Below are positions 14,674 to 22,382 of a stretch of 34,746 bases of DNA, in pieces. The position numbers and the translations under genes are program-made. Under the pieces are notes generated by a model, which worked only from the letters and a program-made list of their open reading frames with translations, did not search any database and was not told the origin of the DNA. Origin of the DNA: Clostridia bacterium (GTDB taxonomy: Bacteria; Bacillota; Clostridia; Oscillospirales; Acutalibacteraceae); the NCBI GenBank assembly GCA_900767025.1, contig CAAFXS010000099.1, positions 1 through 34,746 on the forward strand, written 5' to 3'. Each line of letters starts with the position of its first letter. Position 1 is the first letter of the stretch.

Positions 14674-16450
14674 TTTCCGCAATTAAATACACCTTCGTTC
14701 TGCCAAGTTGTCCACCTGCTTGAATTTCTGCTATTGGCATTTTTTCAAATACATCTAAAACTAAGCTCTGTCTTTCGCCAAATTCTTCCCACACAGCAAT
14801 CTTCTTTCCGTTTATGTTTACATCAATCGCATATTCAATGCCTTTGCTCGCCAAATATTCCTTTTGTGTTATCCACTTTGTTTGTGGCTCAATCGGTTTT
14901 ATTGTTTCAGTTTTGATAACCTTATACTTACCACAAACTAAAACTTCCTGCTGGTTTGGGAAATATGATATAGATGATATGTCAAGCGATTTTGAGTTAT
15001 CAAATATATATTCTATATATTTGCCGTCATTGTTAATACCATTATATCCAATACCTCCCATTTGAGAATTAAGGACTTTTTCGGCAAAATCCATATCCTT
15101 TGAAGCTGACCTTATGCCAAAATTAAGCGTATCGCCTTTTTGAGGTGTATTCATTCTTTGCCTTTCAAGCCTACAAATTGGCTTATTGGAAACAGGCTGG
15201 CTTTCAATAATTCGCATCAACTTGACTGTTTCTTGTTTGATTTTTTCACTTACATTAGGCAATAATAGACTTTCATATCTGCCCAAATTAACATCAAGAC
15301 TGTTTTTGTCATTCAGATATTGCGAATATTGGCATATATCTGTGTATCCACCACCTGTATATCCTTTTATTATTTCTTGCATTTCTATATCCAATTCTGT
15401 AACCTTCACTTCTTTTGTGCTTGGTTTAATCTTATCATTATTTACAGAATTTGCAATACTCTTTTCTTTCAGCTTGTTATATTCTTCTGTTGCCTTCAAA
15501 TACTTCTGCTTGTATTCGTTAAAATTATTCGTTTTATCAAGTCCGAAATATGCCGCCCTGTCTTTCAAGGTCTGCAATTCGTCATCATCTAACGCCCATT
15601 TAGCCCTTTCAAGCAAAGCACATCGGCAATTTACTACTTCTGCCGCCGCACCGTCAGGGTCAGAGGGGAACATAAGCCCATTTGAAAACGGCTCATCTAT
15701 TTCTCTGATTTCACCGTCAACGGCTCTGTGACTGTCTCGTGTTTTTCCGTCAAGTGTTGCATCCCATTGTTTAACAATTTTACAGCCCTTTTTCTTTGCT
15801 TTTACGCATGTGTCATAGGCTGATTGATTGTTTATTCGGTTGCCCTCTGTCCTTGTTATCCTGATTGCGTTGTTATAACCGATATTTGTTATTTTTTTTA
15901 GGTTATTTGCGATTATGTTATAACTTGTATTTGTCGCTATGCCTCTGCTGATTTCCTGTGATATTTTCTTTTTTAGTTCTTTTGTATCTTCGCCAAGCCT
16001 TGTATAAAGCCCCTCGGATATTTTACTGTCAAGGGTGATTGCTCTTGCGATTTCTTCCTGATTTATCGGTAAAATCAACGGAATGCCTTGCTGTTGTAAA
16101 GAGTACATAACCGACAAAAAGCCGTCATTGTAGCATTGCTCCAAATATTCGGTTATTGTTGTAAACTCATTGACTTGTAATTCGTTCAGAATTGCCTCAA
16201 TTTGCCCCTTTAATGCCTGTTGATATTGCTTTTGATATATTTTAGACTGCGCCATTGATTTTAACATTTCAATGTCTTTTTCATCGGCTGTGTCAATCAT
16301 ATCTTGTATTTGAATGATTGATTTTTGCAATTCTTTTGTCTTTTCTTCAATATCTTTCAGACACTTTTCATAAACCGATTTTAATTTTTTTATTACTTCT
16401 TTTTCGCCGTCAATGGTGTTTTGCAATATCTCTTTTTCATACTTTTTCAT
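14666..16450 (-). CDS. MuF-type minor head protein with C-terminal ADP-ribosyltransferase-like domain (594 aa)
   Basis: ATG after CAGGTGAACA. Residues 1-150 are helical; about 170-285 form the MuF / SPP1 gp7 head-morphogenesis domain (RGIATNTSYNIIANNLKKIT, AIRITRTEGNRINNQSAYD, KQWDATLDGKTRDSHRAVDG, VNCRCALLER). After a linker, 355-515 match the ADP-ribosyltransferase pattern: IIKGYTGGGYTDICQYSQYL, Arg427 in ICRLER, SAS at 448-450 in FGIRSASKD, and Gln500-x-Glu502 in PNQQEVLV. The last 80 residues are a further small domain. MuF proteins enter the cell with phage DNA, so the ART could modify a host target. The ART call is motif-based and needs structure prediction. Confidence 0.82.
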   Translation of the reverse strand: MKKYEKEILQNTIDGEKEVIKKLKSVYEKCLKDIEEKTKELQKSIIQIQDMIDTADEKDIEMLKSMAQSKIYQKQYQQALKGQIEAILNELQVNEFTTITEYLEQCYNDGFLSVMYSLQQQGIPLILPINQEEIARAITLDSKISEGLYTRLGEDTKELKKKISQEISRGIATNTSYNIIANNLKKITNIGYNNAIRITRTEGNRINNQSAYDTCVKAKKKGCKIVKQWDATLDGKTRDSHRAVDGEIREIDEPFSNGLMFPSDPDGAAAEVVNCRCALLERAKWALDDDELQTLKDRAAYFGLDKTNNFNEYKQKYLKATEEYNKLKEKSIANSVNNDKIKPSTKEVKVTELDIEMQEIIKGYTGGGYTDICQYSQYLNDKNSLDVNLGRYESLLLPNVSEKIKQETVKLMRIIESQPVSNKPICRLERQRMNTPQKGDTLNFGIRSASKDMDFAEKVLNSQMGGIGYNGINNDGKYIEYIFDNSKSLDISSISYFPNQQEVLVCGKYKVIKTETIKPIEPQTKWITQKEYLASKGIEYAIDVNINGKKIAVWEEFGERQSLVLDVFEKMPIAEIQAGGQLGRTKVYLIAEND

Positions 16451-16467
16451 TGTTCACCTGTGCCGGG

Positions 16468-17919
16468 TTATTGAGCCGTAACCGCTTTATTCAATGCCTG
16501 CTGCGCTTGTATTGTCTGCTGTTCCTCTTTTGCTTTTTCAATGTCCGCTTTTACTTTCGCATAATCAATGTCCAATTCGTCACAAACCGCCTTTATAGCC
16601 TCATCTTCACCGATTACGCCTGCAACATTCAGAAGTGTATTGATTTTTACCATTTTTGTATTTGCTTTTGTTGCTTGAATGCTTGCGTTTTCTGCTTCAT
16701 TTACCATTAAATTGCGCTCAAAATCAAACTTTACATCGTTCAACTGATAATCTGTGCCGTGCTGTGTGTTGATTTCGTCAATTACAACTTTCAACACCTC
16801 TTTCAACATTCTTTTCAGCCTTTTTTCAAGTTTGTTCGCTTTCATATCCAAAAGGGAGTAGGCGGATTTGATTGCAATGTTTGTTGTCGCACTTGTATCT
16901 TTCAGTCCTGCCATATTCAAGCCAAAACCAAAACGATATATTGCTTTCTCGTCTGCCTCTGCTTTTGCTTGCCTTGCCTGATACGGTATATTGACTGTTT
17001 TAATATCTATACCGCCGCCGACATCCACACCGACAATTTTTTTAGTTTTTAAGTTTTGTTGCAATTCGTTCAAATCATCGCCCTGAAACCCTGTTACAAC
17101 ATGCAAAGGCGTATCAAAGTCCGTGACATTGTTTGACAATCCGCACATCATCAAATCATAGTCATCAATTAGGGCTTTAATAGGCTTTAATCCGCTTATC
17201 TGCTTTCTGTTGTTATCTAAACGCCAAAAAGGCATAAAGCCCAAATTCTCGTATTTTAGACTGCCTGTGTCATCGTCTGTATAAAGCACATGAGGGCGTG
17301 GATTGATTTTTGCATCTGCATCTAATACTATTTCGCCGCTGTCAACCTGTTCGTAATAGTATGTCTCTGCATCATCCCAAACCTGAATTTTTCTAACGAT
17401 TTTTGTGCCTTTTTCAACTCTGTCATTATAATAATAAATGATATGTGCGCATTTATCGTCCGTGTCCTGCTCTCTAACTTCAATTACGCCCATACTGTCA
17501 GCCGCTTCAAAGCACAATCTGTCCTCGCCGTTCTTAAAAGCGTACATATAACCAAAACCTTTTGTATATGTATCGGTTAAGAGTTCGCCGCATTCTTCCC
17601 AAAACCGCTCGTCAAAATATAAATCCAAGTAGTCCTGTAAACCGTCTGTGCCGTCTTTTGCCTGTATAGGATTTTCGTCAAAAGACAGCATGTGCGCTGT
17701 CAACTGGTCTGTCAGTTCGGTAAAAAACGGATGCGGTATTTTTACATTTGAGCGGTATTTATCTTCCTGAATATTTCCGTCTGCATCAAAGTAAAAAAAT
17801 CTGCTGTTTAATATATCGTGGTCGCCCTCATAATAACGCATACCGACTTTTGCATAATTCTTTTTACTTGACACAGCATCTTCATCTATGAATTGTTTTA
17901 TTTCGCCTGTTGTCAGCAT
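16468..17919 (-). CDS. Portal protein, SPP1 gp6-like (483 aa)
   Basis: ATG after GTGAGGG. Characteristic segments: YAKVGMRYYEGDHDILNSRF near the N-terminus, IPHPFFTELTDQLTAHMLSF, FGYMYAFKNGEDRL, the stem region YDLMMCGLSNNVTDFDTPLH, and a C-terminal helical/clip part with IKSAYSLLDMKANKLEKRLK. Size and placement directly upstream of MuF and downstream of terminase match the SPP1-like portal family. It forms the dodecameric vertex through which DNA is packaged. It is separated from terminase by 260 bp of structured non-coding DNA. Confidence 0.93.
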   Translation of the reverse strand: MLTTGEIKQFIDEDAVSSKKNYAKVGMRYYEGDHDILNSRFFYFDADGNIQEDKYRSNVKIPHPFFTELTDQLTAHMLSFDENPIQAKDGTDGLQDYLDLYFDERFWEECGELLTDTYTKGFGYMYAFKNGEDRLCFEAADSMGVIEVREQDTDDKCAHIIYYYNDRVEKGTKIVRKIQVWDDAETYYYEQVDSGEIVLDADAKINPRPHVLYTDDDTGSLKYENLGFMPFWRLDNNRKQISGLKPIKALIDDYDLMMCGLSNNVTDFDTPLHVVTGFQGDDLNELQQNLKTKKIVGVDVGGGIDIKTVNIPYQARQAKAEADEKAIYRFGFGLNMAGLKDTSATTNIAIKSAYSLLDMKANKLEKRLKRMLKEVLKVVIDEINTQHGTDYQLNDVKFDFERNLMVNEAENASIQATKANTKMVKINTLLNVAGVIGEDEAIKAVCDELDIDYAKVKADIEKAKEEQQTIQAQQALNKAVTAQ

Positions 17920-17955
17920 TAAAAACCCTCACTTTTGCGTTAATTGCTTTTATAA

Positions 17956-17990
17956 TCAAATTTAGCCCCTCAAATACAGGCTAAAATCAT
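17956..17990 (-). ncRNA. Structured hairpin 1 in the terminase-portal gap
   Basis: TTTAGCC (17961-17967) and GGCTAAA (17979-17985) form a perfect 7-bp stem with an 11-nt loop. On the leftward strand it reads as GATTTTAGCCTGTA..., sharing the TTWAGCCTGTA core with hairpin 2. It lies about 40 nt upstream of the portal start. No T-run follows, so it is not a standard terminator. Confidence 0.5.
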
Positions 17991-18016
17991 TTTATGGTAA
18001 AAGTATATTAAAAAAA

Positions 18017-18062
18017 CATAATGCCGTTATAAGCCAAATTTACAGGCTTAAATCACATTATG
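18017..18062 (-). ncRNA. Structured hairpin 2 (two-storey) in the terminase-portal gap
   Basis: An outer 7-bp stem CATAATG (18017-18023) / CATTATG (18056-18062) encloses an inner 6-bp stem TAAGCC (18030-18035) / GGCTTA (18045-18050), separated by an asymmetric internal loop. On the minus strand the inner hairpin shares its sequence core with hairpin 1, as if duplicated. Both stems are perfect Watson-Crick. Confidence 0.55.
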
Positions 18063-18078
18063 CTTAATTGTTAAAAAT

Positions 18079-18159
18079 CCACTTGCCAATACAACGAATA
18101 TGTGCAATATCCGCAGGAGGTTAGCCAAATGAACAAAGCTACTGTATTGTTACAAGTGG
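18079..18159 (-). ncRNA. Candidate three-way-junction RNA between terminase and portal
   Basis: Arms CCACTTG (18079-18085) and CAATACA (18087-18093) pair with TGTATTG (18143-18149) and CAAGTGG (18153-18159), closing a stem of 7 + 7 bp. Inside, on the minus strand, are an 8-bp hairpin (GCGGATAT / ATATTCGT, 5-nt loop, 18114-18094) and a 5-bp hairpin (18141-18137 with 18126-18122). Three pairs are G:U only on the minus strand and would be A:C on the plus strand, so the leftward transcript is the structured one. The linker 18121-18115 reads ACCTCCT, identical to the anti-Shine-Dalgarno core of 16S rRNA. Confidence 0.55.
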
Positions 18160-18181
18160 GGGATAATAGCATTTTATTTTT

Positions 18182-19549
18182 TTAGTACAGCCATGAGCCT
18201 CTCGGTTTAGGATTTTCATATACGCCTGTAATTGCATCGGGCGCATCATCATGAGCATTTTTGCCCTCTTTCTGATAGCGCAACATGCTTTCCGCAAATT
18301 CCGCCCATCTGTCCAACCAATTTTCAGGATAGTACACATTTGCCATCACACTTGCGCTGTTTGAGAAAATCCTTGCCTGCTTGTTTTGTGTCTGATGAAA
18401 CCATTGCACATTCGTATGTGAATTTCCCAACTGCTTTAATTCTCTTTGTACATTTCTTGCAAAACCTCTGCCGCCGTTGTTACTTTCTATCAAGGCGCAT
18501 CCGATTTTGTCCTTTGTGAGCATTTTAGCCGTTTGCGGCTCTGTGACTTCCATAGGTGATTTTGTATAAAGAATATCAAGTATGTAGTACTCGCCGCTGA
18601 ATGTCACGCCGTAATTGACAGAACATAAAAAGTCATCGCCTGTATCTGCCGTATCTGTGTAATTTAGCAAATACTTAAATTCCGGCTTTGTTGTGTATGT
18701 TTTGAATTGTGTGTACAGCCTGCCTTTAATATCCATAGGCTCTTGCTGATAGTTTGCTGATATGATTTCTTTTGATATGGATTTTATCTTAAAAGCATAA
18801 TCCGCCGCATTTAACACTTCATCGCATAGCATACTGCCGTTTTCCTGCAATGCTTTATAGTTTATATGCCTGACATTTTGATAATTTTTGAGAATATATC
18901 CTGCAAGGTCATTTGTTGCCCACCTTGTCATAATAATAATCAATTTGAAGCCGTTTTCCGTTCTCGACAGCATTGTATTATTAAACCAATCCTGATGAGA
19001 CAGTAAAATATTATCGTTGTATGCCTCTGCGCTTGATTTGATAAGGTCGTCAATTACCATTATGTTACAACCAAAGCCTGTTGCCGTACCTTTGGGCGAT
19101 GTTGCAAGATAATTTGTTTGATTACTGCCCTCTAACGCCCATTTCGATGCGCTCGCTTCACCGTATTTGATTTTTGTGTTCGGGAAAATGTCGCTATATG
19201 ACAAAATTCCCTCTGTTTTTTCTTCCCAAATTGTATCTCTTACTTGTTTTGCAAAGGTTGTTGATAATGTTTCATTGTATGAGCCGGTCATAACCTTTAA
19301 TTTTGGATTTATACCGAACAGCCATTCAACCAATAGTGTAGCCGTTCTGCTCTTTCCATGTCTCGGCGGCATGTTTATTACAATAACCTTTTCATCGCTT
19401 TCGATAAAATTCTGTAATTGTGTGCATAAGTCTTTCAGATATAGCCTATCTTCTTTGTAAAAATCAGGCGCAAGCAATTTGCAATATTCCCAAAAGTCAC
19501 GCCTTGCAAGTTCCAATTTTGCCTGATAAACTAACTCGCTAAACTTCAT
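18182..19549 (-). CDS. terL: Terminase large subunit (455 aa)
   Basis: Starts with ATG inside the terS 3' end (11-nt overlap). ATPase domain: Walker A PPRHGKS (61-67), Walker B IMVIDD (163-168), coupling-motif region FKLIIIMTRWATNDLAG. C-terminal RNase H-like nuclease: YTDTADTGDDF and the closing DDAPDAITG acidic residues, with IESNNGGRGFARNV between. It cuts and pumps concatemeric DNA into the prohead through the portal. The DNA-end type (cos or pac) cannot be decided here, but the absence of a fixed end in the circular assembly allows headful packaging. Confidence 0.95.
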   Translation of the reverse strand: MKFSELVYQAKLELARRDFWEYCKLLAPDFYKEDRLYLKDLCTQLQNFIESDEKVIVINMPPRHGKSRTATLLVEWLFGINPKLKVMTGSYNETLSTTFAKQVRDTIWEEKTEGILSYSDIFPNTKIKYGEASASKWALEGSNQTNYLATSPKGTATGFGCNIMVIDDLIKSSAEAYNDNILLSHQDWFNNTMLSRTENGFKLIIIMTRWATNDLAGYILKNYQNVRHINYKALQENGSMLCDEVLNAADYAFKIKSISKEIISANYQQEPMDIKGRLYTQFKTYTTKPEFKYLLNYTDTADTGDDFLCSVNYGVTFSGEYYILDILYTKSPMEVTEPQTAKMLTKDKIGCALIESNNGGRGFARNVQRELKQLGNSHTNVQWFHQTQNKQARIFSNSASVMANVYYPENWLDRWAEFAESMLRYQKEGKNAHDDAPDAITGVYENPKPRGSWLY

Positions 19550-19958
19550 CGGCGGATTTTCCTTCGCCCATTGCTATTATCTGTCTCAATTCTTCTGCAC
19601 TCAATTCAGACATCGGATTTTTTACGGTTGCTTCTAACTGCACTTTATCAATAGGCTTATCTCCATTCAATGCTAAAAGCATTTCTATTGCTTTCAAATC
19701 ACCTTTTAGGGCTTTTTGTACTAACTGCAAAACAATAGCCTGCTGAACAGAAATATTTTTGCCTTTTATAGCCATAAAGTTTTTAATTGCATCTATATCC
19801 GCAACTTTTCCGTTTTTCAACGGCATTTTGAGAAATATATCAATTATTTCTTTTGTCTCTTTTTTCCGCTTTCTGACCTCTGCGGATTTCAAGCCGCCTT
19901 TTCTGCCTAATTCTGCCCTGCGTTCAGGCGGCATATTGCTAAACTCGTTCAGAGCCAT
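19539..19958 (-). CDS. terS: Terminase small subunit (139 aa)
   Basis: ATG after GGGGGGTG. The N-terminus has MPPERRAELGRKGGLKSAEV followed by a basic stretch (RKRKKETKE), a likely DNA-binding segment resembling KGG-type motifs. A helical oligomerisation core (ISVQQAIVLQLVQKALKGDL, AIEMLLALNGDKPIDKVQLE) follows. Its place directly upstream of and overlapping terL supports recognition of phage DNA for packaging. It is preceded by a strong hairpin terminator and may have its own regulation. Confidence 0.85.
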   Translation of the reverse strand: MALNEFSNMPPERRAELGRKGGLKSAEVRKRKKETKEIIDIFLKMPLKNGKVADIDAIKNFMAIKGKNISVQQAIVLQLVQKALKGDLKAIEMLLALNGDKPIDKVQLEATVKNPMSELSAEELRQIIAMGEGKSADEV

Positions 19959-19985
19959 AATGTCACCCCCCCTTTTTAGCGCAAA

Positions 19986-20020
19986 ATAAAAGTCAAGGTA
20001 TAAAAAACCTTGACTTTTAT
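19986..20020 (-). terminator. Hairpin terminator/attenuator upstream of terS
   Basis: A perfect 14-bp inverted repeat (19986-19999 with 20007-20020, 7-nt loop) ends on the minus strand with TTTTATTTT. It lies inside the late operon between a 49-aa gene and terS (start 19958). It could lower terminase expression relative to upstream genes, or be passed by antitermination. Confidence 0.75.
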
Positions 20021-20029
20021 GAAAACCGT

Positions 20030-20179
20030 TTATTTGCCCTTTTTAGCCGTTTTCTTGCCTGTTGATTTCTTTGCCGTTTCTGTTTTTGCATCGTTCATAA
20101 ACTGTTTCCTTATACTCGGTGGAAAATACGATACAGGCTCACTATAAACTATTTTTTTTGCTGTCTTTTTTTCTGCCAT
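20030..20179 (-). CDS. Small lysine-rich protein upstream of terminase (49 aa)
   Basis: Start ATG at 20179 after GGGGATTTAATTT on the minus strand; 49 codons end in TAA. MAEKKTAKKIVYSEPVSYFP and PSIRKQFMNDAK form the conserved part; the C-terminus is a lysine-rich tail (AKKSTGKKTAKKGK). Small basic proteins of this kind with the pattern 'AKKIVYSEPxxYFP' occur upstream of terminase in related Clostridia phages. Function unknown; a DNA- or terminase-binding accessory role is plausible. Confidence 0.75.
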   Translation of the reverse strand: MAEKKTAKKIVYSEPVSYFPPSIRKQFMNDAKTETAKKSTGKKTAKKGK

Positions 20180-20182
20180 AAA

Positions 20183-20818
20183 TTAAATCCCCTTTACGCC
20201 TAACATTTCATTCATAACATTAACAATAGCACGGCTCTCTCTTTTTGCTTTATTGCCGTTGCAATATACATCGCTAAATGCCTCTGCTATTGTTTCGCCG
20301 CTGTTTTCTTTTGCATATCCGCTGATATTGCCCTTTTTGATTGTTTTGCCTAATTTCTTAGAAGCCTTAGATACTACATCATTTGCCGTGCTGTCAAACT
20401 GCGCCCAATTTCCGCCTGCAATTTTAGCCGTCAACTGATGCCCTAACTCATGCGCCATAACAGCCTCAATGCCTGATTTATTACCGTTGCTCGGATGATA
20501 GCCCATATCAACACATTTTTTATATGTTGCATTCATTTTCTCATTGTTCATATATGCTTTATTTATCGCTATGTTACCATTGCTATCTGCATATCCTAAC
20601 ACATTGCTATCTTTTCCTTTTAGCGTTGCAATTTGCGTATCAACTTGCAATCCGTATATATCATAGATTTCTATGATAGGCTGATATGCTAAATCAATTT
20701 CACCGCCTGTATAATTGCCTCTTTCTGTGAGCATATCTTGAACATCGACAATATTTTTAGGATTTATACCTGTTGAATGTCCGCCGCCTGCCTTACTTCC
20801 ACTTGCACAACTTCCCAT
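20183..20818 (-). CDS. Putative zinc metallopeptidase with MGSC leader (211 aa)
   Basis: I use the start at MGSCASGSKAGGGHSTG, preceded by AGAAAGGGA; the upstream MKKLKERDK start lacks a site. HELGH at 123-127 is a zincin signature, with Glu179 in GETIAEAFSD as the likely third zinc ligand and Glu124 catalytic. The preceding helix (GIEAVMAHELGHQL) is typical. The glycine/serine-rich leader MGSC.SG is shared with the next upstream gene. Similar peptidase domains are carried by Mu-like head proteins in Bacillota phages. Whether it processes a phage protein or is a cargo acting on the host cannot be decided. Confidence 0.75.
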   Translation of the reverse strand: MGSCASGSKAGGGHSTGINPKNIVDVQDMLTERGNYTGGEIDLAYQPIIEIYDIYGLQVDTQIATLKGKDSNVLGYADSNGNIAINKAYMNNEKMNATYKKCVDMGYHPSNGNKSGIEAVMAHELGHQLTAKIAGGNWAQFDSTANDVVSKASKKLGKTIKKGNISGYAKENSGETIAEAFSDVYCNGNKAKRESRAIVNVMNEMLGVKGI

Positions 20819-20854
20819 ATATATTTTATCCCTTTCTTTCAGTTTTTTCAATGC

Positions 20855-21352
20855 TTACAAATCAAAATCTTTATATTCAGGTACTTTATAGCCTGCTGAT
20901 TTTATTTTGTTCTTAATTGTATCAGTTTTCATATTTCCGTTTGTTATACCTTTAACGCCTAATGAGCGTGCATATTCTTTTAATGCGCCATTATATAACA
21001 AGCCTTTACTTGCCGTTTGAGGTTTACCAATCGCAGATTTCGGAAACCAACTTTGAACCGTACCGTATTCAGTATTCCATTTTACTAATACAGCCTTTTC
21101 TGTTTCTCGTTTAACCGTTCCAAAAAATTCTAATCCGACTGCGTATCTTTCACCCTCATTCAAATTTTGACTTAAAATCTTAAAATCAATTGTTGTGCTA
21201 TCAACTTTATCACCAACTTTTAATGACAAACCAGTCGGTTGAGCATTTGGCGATACACTATTTTTCTTTATAAAATCTTTTGCAATATTCAAAGCCTTGT
21301 TTTGAGCCTTTACAATTCCGCCGCCCTTGCCGCCTGATTTACAACTTCCCAT
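20855..21352 (-). CDS. MGSC-leader protein of unknown function (165 aa)
   Basis: ATG after TTTAGAGGTTAGAG. Begins MGSCKSGGKGGGIVKAQNKA, the same leader type as the neighbouring metallopeptidase. A central beta-rich part (RYAVGLEFFGTVKRETEKAV, LVKWNTEYGTVQSWFPKSAI) reads like a small barrel. The C-terminal segment (LKEYARSLGVKGITNGNMKT, DTIKNKIKSAGYKVP) has the helix-loop-helix look of a SAP/LEM-like module that may bind DNA. It is encoded between the radical SAM and peptidase genes, upstream of terminase. Family not recognised; a role as a head-associated or injected protein is an inference. Confidence 0.65.
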   Translation of the reverse strand: MGSCKSGGKGGGIVKAQNKALNIAKDFIKKNSVSPNAQPTGLSLKVGDKVDSTTIDFKILSQNLNEGERYAVGLEFFGTVKRETEKAVLVKWNTEYGTVQSWFPKSAIGKPQTASKGLLYNGALKEYARSLGVKGITNGNMKTDTIKNKIKSAGYKVPEYKDFDL

Positions 21353-21356
21353 ATCT

Positions 21357-22382
21357 CTAACCTCTAAATATTTCTTTCTGCTCTCTTAACCATTCAATGC
21401 GTTCTCCGCCAATTTCCCACATCAACTGTTCAAAAGATTTGCCGATACACTTTTTAGCCCAAGCCTGATTTTGACCTATTGCCTTAAACGGCTGATATGT
21501 GTCTGTTGCTTTCATTGCTTCTGTTGCCTGCGGTGTAATTTCATCGTATGCAATGTGTGACACATTAAAAATATTCGGCTTAAAGTCATCTAAACTGTCA
21601 CAACCGCAACAATTCAGGTTATCGCCCATAAAGTCAAGCCCTGCCTCTGAACATAAAAAAACAATGCCGTTTTTATGACATTGCTCTTTCAATTCTTTGT
21701 ATTTCGGATATAAAAAGTCATTCGGGAATTGATAGGTACTTCCATACCTTGTCATTCCTTTTTGTTTTTTCAGACTGTAAAACGCCGATACACTTATCGC
21801 ATATACGCCTGCATCTTTATATCTCGGTATTTCTCGCATTATGTCTTTGTGACAGTCCGGGAAATACGGTCTTACTCTTACAACAATTCTTTTTATTTTG
21901 TCTGATAAAAATTTTACCGCTTTTAATCGTTCTTCATAAGACGGCGCACCCTGCTCTAATTTATCATATTTTGAACACGCCATTGATACTTGCAAAACTA
22001 CATTACATTTTTGTATCAATGATAAATACGGCTCTTCCGTCAACATGCCCGGATTTTTTGTTGATATAATAAACGGATAGCCTGTTTCAGCAAAGATTTT
22101 CAAACAATTCAAACTGTGTTTGTACTTTCTTTCAAGCGGCTGAAATGGGTCTGAATTTGCGCCCCAGTGCAACGGTATATCCCAATCACACCATTTTGTT
22201 TCAAAGTTCCTTTTGCCGTTTATAAAGTTCAATAGTGACCTTGTTGTATTTTTGCCTTCTATGTCATCTATTGAGTATTTATGTTTGACATAACAATATT
22301 TGCACGCATGCTCGCAACCTTTATATGTGTCAAAATGAATAGGATAATCGCATGTCAAACATTGTGAGCCGCACTCAATCAT
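21357..22382 (-). CDS. Radical SAM protein (SPL/COG1533-like, 341 aa)
   Basis: ATG overlaps the ParB gene end by 8 nt. The canonical radical SAM cluster motif CEHACKYC (Cys23, Cys27, Cys30) is clear, followed by a spore-photoproduct-lyase-type TIM barrel (DIPLHWGANSDPFQPLERKY, FIISTKNPGML, VVLQVSMACSKYDKLEQGAP, RIVVRVRPYFPD). Unusual: a second CxxxCxxC right at the N-terminus (Cys4, Cys8, Cys11) and CCGC at 258-261, which could hold an auxiliary Fe-S cluster. Together with the upstream ParB-fold protein, and with a DNA methyltransferase elsewhere in the genome, it may act on DNA bases, but the substrate is unknown. Confidence 0.85.
   Translation of the reverse strand: MIECGSQCLTCDYPIHFDTYKGCEHACKYCYVKHKYSIDDIEGKNTTRSLLNFINGKRNFETKWCDWDIPLHWGANSDPFQPLERKYKHSLNCLKIFAETGYPFIISTKNPGMLTEEPYLSLIQKCNVVLQVSMACSKYDKLEQGAPSYEERLKAVKFLSDKIKRIVVRVRPYFPDCHKDIMREIPRYKDAGVYAISVSAFYSLKKQKGMTRYGSTYQFPNDFLYPKYKELKEQCHKNGIVFLCSEAGLDFMGDNLNCCGCDSLDDFKPNIFNVSHIAYDEITPQATEAMKATDTYQPFKAIGQNQAWAKKCIGKSFEQLMWEIGGERIEWLREQKEIFRG

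Noticed and set aside
14814..15731. Several plus-strand ORFs opposite the MuF gene, and similar ones opposite other late genes
   Set aside because: Shadows of long leftward coding genes; no ribosome binding sites and low-complexity Phe/Leu/Cys-rich translations.
18129..18185. Plus-strand micro-ORF (18 aa) with a perfect AGGAGG ribosome binding site
   Set aside because: Opposite to the operon, ends inside terL, and the G:U evidence favours the leftward strand as the functional RNA; the SD match is explained by the complementary anti-SD linker. Not fully excluded.
20855..21352. MGSCKS leader resembles a eukaryotic N-myristoylation motif
   Set aside because: No N-myristoyltransferase in bacteria; the similarity is most likely coincidental in a Gly/Ser-rich leader.
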